64,000 bases of DNA. Origin: Bradyrhizobium sp. LMTR 3 (GTDB lineage: Bacteria > Pseudomonadota > Alphaproteobacteria > Rhizobiales > Xanthobacteraceae). Each line of letters opens with the position of its first letter. The stretch's first letter is position 1. Location: positions 359,839 through 423,838 of the forward strand of contig NZ_MAXC01000051.1 in the NCBI RefSeq assembly GCF_001693485.1, read 5' to 3'. Made by a program: the position numbers and the translations under genes. Positions 1 through 10,112 of the stretch are shown here, one piece after another. Under the pieces are notes generated by a model. It had not been told where the DNA came from. It worked only from the letters and a program-made list of their open reading frames with translations, and did not search any database.

Positions 1-375
1 CTGCTTCAAGATATCGACCTGCTGGCGCGCAGCCGCCAGGGATGCCTCCAGTTGCGAAACCTTATACTTGAACGGCGCCGGGTCGATCTGAAACAAGACG
101 TCACCCGCTTGCACCAGCACATTGCTTTTGACCGGAAGGGCTATGATTTGACCTGACACATTCGGCGTCACCTCCACCACCCGTCCGGTGACGGTCAATC
201 TGCCCGACGGCGTGAGATAATTGAAAAGAGCGAGGAACGTCGCAAGGATGAGAATGCCAATCGATATTGCGATTGAACCGGATGCCCATCCCCAACGCAC
301 CAGCTTGAACTTCCGAAATATAACCCAGAGGGCTATGAGATAGACACAAAGGATGATGAGCATGCCATGCTCCAT
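1..375 (-). CDS. HlyD-family membrane fusion protein, N-terminal part (runs off the window)
   Basis: About 125 codons are visible and the frame is still open at base 1. The protein starts MEHGMLII and has two hydrophobic stretches in the first 45 residues. A biotinyl-lipoyl-like segment follows (GRVVEVTPNVSGQI, then VQAGDVLFQIDP) and then the start of a coiled coil. This is the layout of HlyD/EmrA-type periplasmic adaptor proteins of the YibH/YiaV kind, which link an inner-membrane pump to the outer membrane. Two in-frame ATG codons (375 and 363) are possible. A GGAGGA motif lies about 25 bases upstream of the first, too far to decide. The substrate cannot be told from this fragment. Confidence 0.85.
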   Translation of the reverse strand, partial: MEHGMLIILCVYLIALWVIFRKFKLVRWGWASGSIAISIGILILATFLALFNYLTPSGRLTVTGRVVEVTPNVSGQIIALPVKSNVLVQAGDVLFQIDPAPFKYKVSQLEASLAAARQQVDILKQ

Positions 376-444
376 CGTGCGATCGCCGACGAAATTCGAT
401 CCTCCCGCCTAATGGTTGGAGGGGCTATGCAGTTTCGGCAAGGC

Positions 445-3400
445 TCAGGCCCGCGTCATCGCGGAGCACATCGCCAGCAATGATTTGGCCACCGGGTCCT
501 GCGGAAACACCCGCAATATTTCCTCATAACGCTGGGCGGCGTGATCGAAGTCCCCGCGCTCGAAATGATCCGAAGCCGTTCGGGTCATCTGGCACAACCG
601 TTCGATCCCGGCGGCCGCGGCCAGTTCGGGATCGCTGCTGTCCCTGATCCCAAGCAACTCATAAATCATGAACTCGTGTTGGCGGCCCTTGACCTGAACT
701 CTCCTAATAGGTCTTGCAACGATATCGGACCCGGCAGCCGCGGCGACGTTGCTGCTGATGCAGATCGTGGTGCCGAAGTTCTTGTTGATACCCTCTAGCC
801 GCGCGGCGACGTTAACCCCGTCGCCCATCACCGTGTAGCTCAGCCGCGCGCTTGAGCCGACATTGCCGACCAGCACATTCGCGCAATGCAGGCCGATGCG
901 CAGGTGCAGCGGCGGGCGCCCTTCCGCGCTCCAGCCGCATTGAGCTGTTGCAGCCGCCGGGCGGCCCGCAACGCTCCGCAACAGGCGCGCAGCACGTGGT
1001 CGTCGCGATGGGCCGGCGCGCCCCAGAACGCCATGATGCCGTCGCCGATGAATTTGTCGACCGTACCGGATTCCTCGGTGATCGCTTGCGAGACGACCTC
1101 AAAATAGACCGACAATTGAGCGAGGAGGTCATTCGGCGCCATCCGCTCCGCGAGGCTGGAAAAGTCCCGCAGATCGCCAAACAGCACCGTCATGTAGCGC
1201 GGCTCGACGCCGAGGGTCAGCGGCGTTCCGGTCTTGATCAGTTCGCGAACCACATCCAGCGGCACGAAAGAGGAGAACGAGCGCAGCGACGTCTCGAACA
1301 GCGACAGCGCCGTTTGCAGCTCCTTGATCTCCAGGATATTCGATGACGGAGGTGCGGCGTGCGCGAACGTCAGGTCCTCGACCGACCGCAGCTCCCGCGA
1401 CACGTTTTCAATCGGTCGCGACAGCCGCCGCGCGAAGACAAAGATCAGCAGCAACTCGATCCCGGTCAGGGCGGTGATCAGAATGATCATCTGGCGGTTC
1501 GTTCGCTTCAGCGTGCCGACAAAGTCGTCGGTCGGAGTCAGGTTGACGATCTCCCACGGCTGTCCGAAGCTGACAGGAAAGCGGGTGAAGGACGCGCTGA
1601 TTTCCTCTCCGCTCTGCGGGGCCTGGAAGAAGAAGTCATCGCTCTTGGTCCCGCTTCGCAGGCGACGGGCCTCGCGCACATTATCGTCGGCAATGGTGTC
1701 GAGCCTGGTAAGTGTCAGGCGGCCGTTCTCTAACTGCACGCTCTTCTTCAGGTCGGGGTAAGCGACAATCGTTCCATTGATCGCACTGGCGATGATCGTC
1801 GTGCTGCGCGGGCTCGCGCGGTAACTAGTGAGAAAGCGCGACAATACGTCCAGCGTGATGTGGGCTGAGGCGCAGCCGATGAACACGCCGTCCTTGATGA
1901 TCGGAAATCTGACAGGAATTACCGGAAAACCAGTATCCGGATTGATCCAGGGTTCCTCGACGATGAAGGTGCGCACGTCCTTCGCTGCCTGGTATCCCCG
2001 GATGGTCCTGATATCCGTGATTGTCTCAACGTCGTATTTCTCGATCACATGAGGCCAGGTATCGAAGAACGTGCGATGCCGGATTCGTCGGGAGGAGCCG
2101 GAGAACCTGTCGATATAGCTGGAATGCCAATTGGCGGAGGACGGAATTTTCGGATCGGAGCGTCTGCGGTCGTCGTCGATCCGGGTCACGACCCGATGGT
2201 AGCCGTCTTCGAAGCTGACATAGACCGCATCGATCTGCGGCGCCGAGGTGAGCGCCTGGTAGAGCAGATCCCGGCTCTCTTCCCTTCTAAACGCCTCCGG
2301 ATCCTCTGCGGCAACCGCCGCAAGCAACGGGAGCGTGGCAGCGACCGGATTAATCAGGTTCCCCGCATTCTCGATGCTGGCGTGCTTGGTTTTTGCCACA
2401 ACATCCTCCAGCGTCGTGCTGATTGCGGCCGCGTTCTGTCTGTAGTTGTATGCGAGGATGAAGATCAGCACGGGAATGCTGAGGAGGACGAACAATCCCG
2501 ACATCACCGTGCTCAGGCGCATCGATCCGAGCGGGCGGACGTTTCGGTACAGGGCCCAGCCCAGCGCGGACGCCAGAGCTGCCGCGAGCAATGCCCACAA
2601 AAGCGGCGCTTGCAGCCGCGTCCGCAATCCGCCTCCGTCGGCCGCGTAGATCAATCCGTCGGGCAGCTTCGCCTCGCTCAACATGCCGAGCTCAACATAA
2701 GCGCTGGCGATACGGGTCCAGCGCTCGCTGCTCTGGTCGCCGATCGGCCTTAGATGCGGCCGGATCAGCGGCTCGGTTCGCGTCGCTTCGAACAGCAGGG
2801 CTCTCTGACTTTTCTGCGTCGAATATTTGCGCTGGATCAGGTCGACGATCTCGTCCTTGTGGTCGAGTGCATATTCCCAGCCCTTGAGGCTCGCGGCGCG
2901 AAATGCCTCCACACGCTCGGGATGCTCCGCCACCTGCTGTTTCGAGGTGCACAGGTTATCGCCATAAAAGTCGAGACCATAGGCGCGCGGCGTGAAGAGC
3001 CGATACGGCGTACCGTACTCTTCGAAAAGGTAAGGCTCGTTCGTGCTGTAGGCGACCATCGCGTCCGCCTTGCCGCTAAGCAGATCGCGCGGATTGCCAT
3101 CGTGGTCGACACGCGGCAGACGAGCGTAATCGACGCCATCGCGTTTGAGCATGGCAGCAATGGCGCCTTCGCCGGGAACATCCATCAGGCGGTGACCCTT
3201 CAGTTCGGAAATGGTGCGGATGCCGGCGCGGTGCGGTACCAGAATGACGGCCGCGGAGTGCTGAAAGATCACGCCGAGAACGACGTTGTTCGCGCGCTCG
3301 GCCGGGTTCACCAGAATGCTCGTCGTGCAAACGCCGAAATCTGCCTTGCCGGCCGCGACTTCTGCGCCGGCATCTACCGTTGGACCGCCTTCGCGAAGTT

Positions 3401-3650
3401 CGACGTCGAGGCCGAGCTCGCGATAAAACCCCTTCTCGAGGGCGGCGTAGTAGCCTGCGAATTGAAATTGATGCTTCCATTTGAGCTGCAAGGACACCCG
3501 ATCAAGCGCATCGGCGGGTGCAGCCAATAGCAAGGCGAGGCAAGCGAGAATGCCCGCACTGAACCAGCTGAGCCACGCCAGACGAAGAAGCAATCGTCCC
3601 GCCGCGCGCTCACTCGTCGCGAAATTCCGTGCGCATTCTCCTTCGCTCAC
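445..3650 (-). pseudogene. Receptor-type class III adenylate/guanylate cyclase with NMT1/THI5-like sensor, split by a frameshift
   Basis: The N-terminal frame (start 3650) encodes a signal/membrane segment (about 20-48), then an SsuA/THI5-like periplasmic binding domain (about 50-330). Two membrane helices follow (about 346-400), then a Cache-like extracytoplasmic region (400-700), a helix at 720-741, a HAMP-like linker and the start of a class III cyclase domain. Both metal-binding aspartates are present (D826 in FGDLRDF, D870 in FIGDGIMAF). Near base 934 the homologous reading jumps frame by one base, which fits loss of one base. The original frame then stops at 840. The rest of the catalytic domain, including the Asn/Arg motif NVAARLE and a short TPR-like tail, continues in another frame down to 445. 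As read, no complete active site is made, but a sequencing error would restore a protein of about 1060 residues. Confidence 0.85.
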
Positions 3651-4006
3651 CTAATCCTCACAACAAGTTCAGCTATTCCTCCGATCGGCCTGAGTAGCGA
3701 GCCTGCGCCGAGAGAGAGCCGCGCGCTATGCAGATTCGGCCAGTGCGAAATTACCGACGCCGAACTGGCCATTAGCAAACGGGTTGGAACTTTCGCGATC
3801 CGCTTCGAACGAAGGTGAAGTCGATGCGCTGAAAGGACGGCTGAGATGCGGCTCTTTGCCGAAACTGCATAGCCTACCCAGGGCGACTCGACCCAACTTA
3901 TCGCCTGGGTCCAACGTTACAAACCAGGAGCATGCCGTTTCAGAACAGGCACTCAGACATGATGATCCTAAGCATTCCCCCTCAGCCATACAGCGGATAG
4001 CAATTC
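3651..4006. other. Intergenic gap between divergent cyclase and cytochrome genes
   Basis: This gap of 356 bases should hold both divergent promoters. The only structure I see is an imperfect inverted repeat around 3877-3910 (CCCAGGGCGA against TCGCCTGGG). Short reading frames exist on both strands, but none has a convincing ribosome site or recognisable protein. Confidence 0.4.
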
Positions 4007-6481
4007 GTGGCGCGCAAAGACATCAGAGCCGGCGGGAGCGATAGGCTTTCCAAGCGCCCGCCTACATCGAGCCCGGTCGAAATCCCGACAGATAGCCGGC
4101 GCGAGGGCATCCCCAGCCTATCTCGCCGTTCGTGGAAGTCGGCGACGCGCGTGGCCATGTTGGCGACAGTCGCGGTCCTCGCAGGTGGCCTGACCATCGT
4201 GCTCGTCGCGGGGCACGGATTCATCTTGCCGACGGCTCTTCGCAGCAACGGCACGGCCCCTGCCACCTTTGTCGGCAGCGAAGCTTGCGCTGGTTGTCAC
4301 CAAGCCGAAACTGCATTGTGGAAACAGTCTCAACATAAGCACGCCATGCAGCACGCTACGGCCGCCACCGTGCTCGGCAATTTCGATGACACCAGTTTCG
4401 ACTATTTCGGCGTCCATTCGCGCTTCTTCAAAAAGAACAACAAGTTCTTCGTCGAAACCGACGGCCTCGACGGCAAGCTTGCGACCTTCGAGGTCAAATA
4501 CACCTTCGGCATTGACCCGCTCCAACAATATCTGATCGAATTCCCGGATGGCCGCCTGCAGGCGCTGTCGATTTCCTGGGACAGCCGACCGAAGGATCAG
4601 GGCGGTCAACGCTGGTTTCATCTCTATCCCAACGAGGAGATCAAGCACGACGACGTGTTGCACTGGACCAAGCTCAATCAGAATTGGAACTTCATGTGCG
4701 CGGAGTGTCATTCAACCGGCGTGCGGAAGAATTACGACGCGACCAATGATCGTTTCCAAACGACATGGGCGGAAATCAGCGTAGGCTGCGAGGCGTGTCA
4801 TGGCAAAGGCTCCCGCCACGTCAATTGGGCGCAGAGCCAGCGGAGCTGGTTTGGAAGAGACGAAGACCCGCGCAAGGGGCTCGCCGTCTTCCTGAACGAG
4901 CGGGACGGCGTAACGTGGCAACCCGATCCCAGGACCGGCAATCCGCAACGCAGCGTCGTTCCCGCGGTGACGCGCAGGGAAGTCGAGACTTGCGGGCTGT
5001 GCCATGCCCGACGTGGCGCGTTTTCCGAGGACTGGGTGCCTGGGCAACCCTTGTCCGACACGCACGCCATCTCCCTCCTCGCTCGCGGCCTGTATCATGC
5101 GGATGGGCAGATGCACGACGAGGTCTACAATTATGGCGCCTTCAAGCAGAGCAAGATGTTCGCGGCCGGCGTCACCTGCAGCGATTGCCATGAACCACAT
5201 GCCGCAAAGCTACGGGCGGAAGGCGATGGCGTTTGCCTGCAATGCCATGCCTCCGACAAATACAAAGTGGCCTCGCACACGCGCCACGAAGGTGTCACGC
5301 CCGCGGTGACCTGCGCGTCGTGCCACATGCCCGTCAGCACCTACATGGTGGTGGACAAGCGGCACGACCACAGCCTTCGAATTCCAAGGCCGGACATCTC
5401 CGTGAAGCTTGGCACGCCGAACGCCTGCAACAATTGTCACGCCGACAAATCAGCACAATGGGCGGCTGACGCGATCGAGCAATGGCACGGGCCAGTTCGG
5501 AAAGGTTTCCCTAACTACGCCGAGGCCTTCAAGGCTTCCTGGACCAACGGGACCGATGCGGCCGCATTGCTGGCTGCGGTTGCGGCCAGCCCAACAGCAC
5601 CAGCAATCGCGCGCGCGAGCGCTCTCAGCGAACTTCATTCGCAGGTGTCGCCCGCGAATATTGAGCTCGCCCGCAAGGGACTGGCCGATCCCGATCCAAT
5701 GGTGCGGATCGCAGCGCTTGACATGCTCGATGGCCTTCCGGACGAACGTATCTGGCCAATTGTCTCGCCGCTTCTTTCCGATCCAAGCCGCGGCGCGCGT
5801 ATCAGGGCAGTCTCGGTGTTGGCCGCCGTACCCCCCGCGAACCAGCCTGCGTCTGACCGCGCAGCATTTGAGCGCGCGGCCGCCGAGTTCATTGCGGCGC
5901 AACGCCTCAACGCGGACCGGCCCGAAGCCCGCTCGACCCTCGGAAACTTCTATGTGCGGCGCAGGCTGACTGCCGAGGCAGAGAGCGAGTACAGGGCAGC
6001 GCTGCGGCTCAGTCCTCAATACGCGCCTGCCGCGATCAATCTGGCGGACCTGTATCGGCAGCTGGGCCGCGATGGCGACGGGGAGAGCGTCCTGAGAACC
6101 GCGATCGCGTCTTCACGACAGGACGCTGGCCTGCACTATGCGCTCGGGCTCACTTTGACCCGGCAGAAACGGCCGAACGATGCGCTCACCGAGTTCCGAA
6201 CAGCAAGCGAGCTTGAACCTGACCGGTCGCGCTACGCCTACGTCTACGCCGTGGCGCTGCATACGTCGGGACGCATCGGCGAATCGATTGACGTGTTGAA
6301 GGCGAACCTGACCCAGCATCCGAACGATCATGATACGCTATCTGCCCTCATCACGTTCAACCGCGATTCCGGGAACATTGGTGTCGCCCTCGAATACGCG
6401 GAGCGGCTCTCTCGCCTCGCCCCGAATGACCGTGAATTGACTCGGCTTACCGACGATCTCCGTGCACGGTTGAAGCGATAG
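4007..6481 (+). CDS. Octaheme c-type cytochrome with HEAT-like and TPR repeats
   Basis: This is an 824-residue protein starting with GTG. One membrane anchor lies at about 48-68, so most of it should sit in the periplasm. Eight CXXCH heme-binding motifs follow, at residues 94, 231, 261, 329, 391, 410, 436 and 474. They are spaced as in the cytochrome c554/NapC-related multiheme families. The region around 520-610 looks like HEAT repeats, and about 630-815 is a run of TPR units with repeated A-x-x-Y-x-x-A-L patterns. Such proteins are electron carriers or oxidoreductases, and the TPR tail probably docks a partner. It is divergent from the sensor cyclase and followed by an outer-membrane protein on the other strand. 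The ribosome site is weak. The substrate is unknown. Confidence 0.9.
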   Translation: MARKDIRAGGSDRLSKRPPTSSPVEIPTDSRREGIPSLSRRSWKSATRVAMLATVAVLAGGLTIVLVAGHGFILPTALRSNGTAPATFVGSEACAGCHQAETALWKQSQHKHAMQHATAATVLGNFDDTSFDYFGVHSRFFKKNNKFFVETDGLDGKLATFEVKYTFGIDPLQQYLIEFPDGRLQALSISWDSRPKDQGGQRWFHLYPNEEIKHDDVLHWTKLNQNWNFMCAECHSTGVRKNYDATNDRFQTTWAEISVGCEACHGKGSRHVNWAQSQRSWFGRDEDPRKGLAVFLNERDGVTWQPDPRTGNPQRSVVPAVTRREVETCGLCHARRGAFSEDWVPGQPLSDTHAISLLARGLYHADGQMHDEVYNYGAFKQSKMFAAGVTCSDCHEPHAAKLRAEGDGVCLQCHASDKYKVASHTRHEGVTPAVTCASCHMPVSTYMVVDKRHDHSLRIPRPDISVKLGTPNACNNCHADKSAQWAADAIEQWHGPVRKGFPNYAEAFKASWTNGTDAAALLAAVAASPTAPAIARASALSELHSQVSPANIELARKGLADPDPMVRIAALDMLDGLPDERIWPIVSPLLSDPSRGARIRAVSVLAAVPPANQPASDRAAFERAAAEFIAAQRLNADRPEARSTLGNFYVRRRLTAEAESEYRAALRLSPQYAPAAINLADLYRQLGRDGDGESVLRTAIASSRQDAGLHYALGLTLTRQKRPNDALTEFRTASELEPDRSRYAYVYAVALHTSGRIGESIDVLKANLTQHPNDHDTLSALITFNRDSGNIGVALEYAERLSRLAPNDRELTRLTDDLRARLKR

Positions 6482-6576
6482 ACCGTCAACGGCTGCCTGC
6501 AACGTGGTCCATCCGCCACAGCCTCAACCAGCAGCGGTTCCGCAGCCCCATAACCCGGCGGAATCTGCCAGCTATC

Positions 6577-7659
6577 CTATTTCGTGAACCTCGGCCTTGA
6601 GGGCGCTGCCGGCGTTGCCGCGGTCGGCTGAAGATTGAACGTCAGCCAGACGTTCCAGCCCGCTGGCCGGTTTTCGTTGGCGAATTCGCCGTAGCCCTTC
6701 AGGTTCAGATAGCCCTGCATGTCTCCGACCGGGAAAATGTAGCCGACCTGCGGTCCGATGCCGGCTACCCGCGACTGGAAGCAGCCGACGCGATTGCCCG
6801 AGCCACTATCGCAGCCGATCTCTTGATAGAGGTAACCCACGAGGCCGACCTGCCACTGCTTGGTCAGGAATTGCGAGGCGCCCCAGTCGAGGTGCATGTC
6901 GACGCCGCTCTGGTATTGAGTAGCAGGGTTTATGAAGTTGTACGTGAATCCGAGCACCGCCGAAAATTCATGCCCTGTCTGTGGGTTGAAATAGGTGTAG
7001 CCGCCGCCAGCGTCGATTGCCCAGTGCCCAAGTCCCAGATTCGCAAGGCGAGTCGACTGGTAGGCACCGACCGGGATGTCCCCCGTGATGTAAGCCATGT
7101 AGTTGTGAACACCGGCATTCCAGCGCAGCGCGAACTGCGGGATCAGGTCGCCAAATGCCGTGATCGAGCTATCGATCGTATCGAAGCGCGAGAAGGGAAA
7201 TGTGCCTCCCGGCGTCGTCAATGCTCCCGTGATCGATCCCGCGAGCGAGGTCGAGTTTGAGCCATAGATTCCTAACATAGTGGCAGAGGCCTGACCACCC
7301 AGCACCGGTGTGGCAAAGACGTAAGTCCCGGCCACAATGCCAAGATTCACATTTGCCTTGACGTTGGCGTCGACGGTCGCCGTCAGGTTCGCGGGAATGC
7401 GACCAAGCGTGATCTGGCGTGCCCGCGCCACTTCAGCGCCAGCGGAAACTGAGGTGTGATAATATATCGTGGTGAGCTGCCATCCCGCCTCCCTCGAGGG
7501 AACGGCCGCGAGGGAGCCGAAGAACCCAGGTATCCAGAAGCTGATGCCCCCTTCATCGGCGCGCGCTAGCTGATCGGGGAGCACAACCAGGCTCGCAATT
7601 GCTACCGCACCCAACCGGCAGACAAAGCCGGCCGTCGATATCGATTTCCTGCCCTCCAT
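6577..7659 (-). CDS. Outer-membrane channel-like protein of the MetA/SphA (phenol degradation meta-pathway) family
   Basis: This is a protein of about 360 residues. Residues 1-33 form a signal peptide ending in a QLARADE-type cleavage region. The remainder alternates short amphipathic strands with Gly/Asn/Thr-rich turns, includes GGGYTYFNPQTGHEFSAV, and ends with an aromatic strand before a short Pro-rich tail. This pattern matches the SphA/MetA beta-barrel family, thought to pass hydrophobic substrates across the outer membrane. A GAGGGAG ribosome site lies just upstream. Translation could start at ATG 7659 or at TTG 7665, two codons earlier. It converges on the multiheme cytochrome gene. 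The role is inferred from family resemblance only. Confidence 0.72.
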   Translation of the reverse strand: MEGRKSISTAGFVCRLGAVAIASLVVLPDQLARADEGGISFWIPGFFGSLAAVPSREAGWQLTTIYYHTSVSAGAEVARARQITLGRIPANLTATVDANVKANVNLGIVAGTYVFATPVLGGQASATMLGIYGSNSTSLAGSITGALTTPGGTFPFSRFDTIDSSITAFGDLIPQFALRWNAGVHNYMAYITGDIPVGAYQSTRLANLGLGHWAIDAGGGYTYFNPQTGHEFSAVLGFTYNFINPATQYQSGVDMHLDWGASQFLTKQWQVGLVGYLYQEIGCDSGSGNRVGCFQSRVAGIGPQVGYIFPVGDMQGYLNLKGYGEFANENRPAGWNVWLTFNLQPTAATPAAPSRPRFTK

Positions 7660-8037
7660 GTCCAATCTCCCTCTCTTCCACGGTCCACTTACAACCGAAG
7701 CACGATCCGGCGTGCGAGGGACCGGAACTGAGGAGATACTATCACAGCGCGCTTACACGTGATCCGCGCTATCCTGACTTCTGCACGTTTAGGAAGAGAC
7801 TGTGCCTTTCATATCACAATTTCCGGATGCAACTACTTGCTGCTCTTGCCGATTTCGCATAGCCGCACAGATCGACTCCCGCAAAATCCAATGCAGCGGC
7901 CCTTCTGCTTTCGCCCATCCATTTGCCAGCGAGGTCACGATGGCTATGAGCGAACACGGCTCAGCATGGCGCAGCGGAAGCCGCATCATTTTGATTGTTT
8001 ATTCAGGAGGCCACGATGCGCTCTCATCACCAAGAGA
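7660..8037. other. Upstream region of the outer-membrane gene, no clear gene
   Basis: The gap holds the promoter side of the minus-strand outer-membrane gene. A tiny plus-strand frame of 21 codons (8016-8081) stands behind a near-perfect ribosome site (CAGGAGG, five bases before ATG). It overlaps the end of the AraC gene and has no recognisable product, so I do not call it a gene. Confidence 0.3.
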
Positions 8038-9042
8038 TCACGAACTTCGACCAATCAATGTCGCTTCTGCGGCTTCAATGAACGGCAGTGACGAGTACCG
8101 GGCGGGACGCCGCAGGGTTTGGGAAGGTGTCTCGCCGAACAAGGATCGATAAGCGACTGAGAAGCGTCCGAGCTCCCAAAAGCCGTGATCGGTAACGATA
8201 GTGGTAACGGTTTCGCTAGAGGGATCCCCTCGCAGAAGCGCACGACGCACGAGGTGCATGCGCCGCAAGGTAAGATAGCGGATTGGCCCCATCCCAAGGC
8301 GTTCTTCGCAACAGGCACGAAGCGTTCGTTCAGAAACTCCGAGGGCCCCACAAATCTCGGTAATGTACAGAGGCTGGTCCGGATGAGCCGCCAGGAATTC
8401 TTCGAATTGCGCAATGATTGCGTCATGGCGATAGAAACCCTTGCTGCCTTTCCGGGAAACGCCTTCCGCAAGGCATCTGACCAACAGGTGAATTGTGTGT
8501 TGCTCTAGCGCCCGAGCGACTTCCGGCAACTCAAGAATATCGGGCGTGTCGTGAGCGAGCTGTCCGATCGCCTTGTGAAGCTGCGACAATCGAGACATCA
8601 GCGCTGGGCTCGGACGAACGAGACATCGATTCTGCGCCTCCGAAATCTCGTGACCGACAATCGCCTTGCAGGCGACCGGAAACTCGTCGGCCGGCAAAGA
8701 CAGCGACGCCAATCGAAGGTCGGCCTCCGATCGCACGTGATAAGCATCAAAGCCGGTAACAAGAATATCTCCAGATGAAACATCCAGGCCGCAGTGCCGG
8801 ACCTTGCCAGAGGATGAGTCGGACAAGAACGAGAAGACCTTGCGGTCCGAACTCAGTGCGCCGGCGGATACTTGCGGCAGATTTAACCGAAAGCGCTGCA
8901 TCCACAGCCTATCCATTCGAACTTGCGTCAGCTCGCCATGGAAGGCGCCTCGCGAGGTGGGCAGAATCTCTACATTTATCGTCTGGACGGCTGCCGAATA
9001 AGAAAATGGATCATCAAAACGAAGCACTCTACTCCAGGCCAC
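8038..9042 (-). CDS. AraC-family transcriptional regulator
   Basis: This is a 334-residue protein starting with GTG (MAWSRVLRF). The first 200 residues form a sensor half without recognised ligand residues. The C-terminal 100 residues form the double helix-turn-helix of AraC/XylS regulators. The first helix pair is around ITEICGALGVSERTLRACCEERLG and the second around FWELGRFSVAYRSLFGETPSQTLR. The family usually activates nearby catabolic or transport genes on binding a small molecule. The gene lies upstream of, and on the same strand as, the outer-membrane channel gene, 378 bases away. That gene and the cytochrome locus are plausible targets, but this is inference. Confidence 0.93.
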   Translation of the reverse strand: MAWSRVLRFDDPFSYSAAVQTINVEILPTSRGAFHGELTQVRMDRLWMQRFRLNLPQVSAGALSSDRKVFSFLSDSSSGKVRHCGLDVSSGDILVTGFDAYHVRSEADLRLASLSLPADEFPVACKAIVGHEISEAQNRCLVRPSPALMSRLSQLHKAIGQLAHDTPDILELPEVARALEQHTIHLLVRCLAEGVSRKGSKGFYRHDAIIAQFEEFLAAHPDQPLYITEICGALGVSERTLRACCEERLGMGPIRYLTLRRMHLVRRALLRGDPSSETVTTIVTDHGFWELGRFSVAYRSLFGETPSQTLRRPARYSSLPFIEAAEATLIGRSS

Positions 9043-9844
9043 TTTCGTTCCCCCGGCGTGGAATCAATGACGCATAACAATCAATAGGAGCATTCTTTCG
9101 TCGTAGACTTGAAGATAAACCAGCGTGTCGAATATTCAGAAAAGGCAAAATGCGAAAACAGGCCCTTGCCAGAGCGGAATCACTGCAACCGTATCGGCAC
9201 GCGGCAGATTTTGATTCCGAAAGGGCAATCGCCAAGCATCCCGTACGATAAGGTTATCCCAGATCTAGAAATATGGACATATCCATTTTGTTTGCGCCAT
9301 CAAGCATGCTGGAAGTTATGCCTTGTGCGTGGGAATAACCTTTTGGTACCGATCCAGCGCACCCATACAAGATGGTTCGATTGGCGTCGCGGCTACTTAT
9401 TGGGGGAGCCTACTACAGGTGTCCCCTCATTCGGAGGAGGTTCAGGAACTCCTTGTCCGACGCCAAAAGCTGTTTGACGGCAGAGACATCCGTCCTAATC
9501 TTTGTCAGGGTCATGGTGGTCCTTGCTCCTCTATGAGCAGTGATCTTTGCAACCACCGGACTTACCATGACCGCTTCAGCCTCTCAGCTATTGCAGAACC
9601 TCCCGCACACTACCAGCTCGTCGCCACCATCCCGCCAGACCAGGCGTTCCGGCCGCTCGATCGCAGCAAGTGTGGCTGGTGGGAAGCAGACCGACGCTTT
9701 GTGCCTCCCTAGTGCTTTCGAAAGACGACTTTCGTATCTGTTCTAGCACCATCGATTCTGTCCCCGAGATAGTCTCGGAAATTGTCATCCGGTTCCTGCT
9801 CGCGACCATCCGTCGTCGCTTGGCTGACATGCCATTGTCTTGCA
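9043..9844. other. Non-coding or decayed stretch at the left side of a mobile-element remnant
   Basis: No intact gene is supported in these 800 bases. An imperfect inverted repeat frames 9250-9342 (AGGTTATCCC against GGGAATAACCTT). It encloses a near-palindrome, ATGGACATATCCAT. A minus-strand frame at 9413-9514 (33 codons, starting MTLTKIRTDVSAVKQLL) weakly recalls the N-terminus of some transposases and then stops. This fits debris between the AraC gene and the conjugation remnants. Confidence 0.4.
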
Positions 9845-10111
9845 TCAACGAAGAGCTGCTGGACCAGTTCGATCTGTCACCTTGTGCGTCGCCGGGACTG
9901 CCTCGAACGCCTGTTTCCCCTTTGCCGCCCAAAGTGCCCGCGCCTGTTCGTGTTGATCGCTTTTGAGCTTCTCAGCCATCCAGAGCAGCGCACCGAGAAT
10001 GATGGCGTGATCGTCGTTGGTCAGGTCGACGGTGCCGGCCTTGACGACGAGGCCATCTAGTTCGATGAGGTGCCGCGTGCGTTTGCGGCGCTCGACCTGC
10101 CACGTGCGCAT
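9845..10111 (-). CDS. traD: TraD-like conjugal transfer protein
   Basis: This is an 88-residue protein with an ATG start at 10111. It has the basic N-terminus and conserved core of the small TraD proteins of rhizobial conjugative elements: RKRTRHLIELDGLVVKAG, then ILGALLWMAEKL and RALWAAKGKQAF. TraD works with TraC, TraG and the TraA relaxase in moving DNA through a type IV system. Its start lies one base after the stop of the TraC-like frame, so the two were translationally coupled. No traG or traA is found nearby, so the gene is likely an inactive relic of a lost element. The reading frame itself is intact. Confidence 0.7.
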   Translation of the reverse strand: MRTWQVERRKRTRHLIELDGLVVKAGTVDLTNDDHAIILGALLWMAEKLKSDQHEQARALWAAKGKQAFEAVPATHKVTDRTGPAALR

Positions 10112-10112
10112 A

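Noticed and set aside
9413..9514. IS transposase gene
   Set aside because: Only 33 codons of weak likeness, then a stop; recorded as debris, not as a gene.
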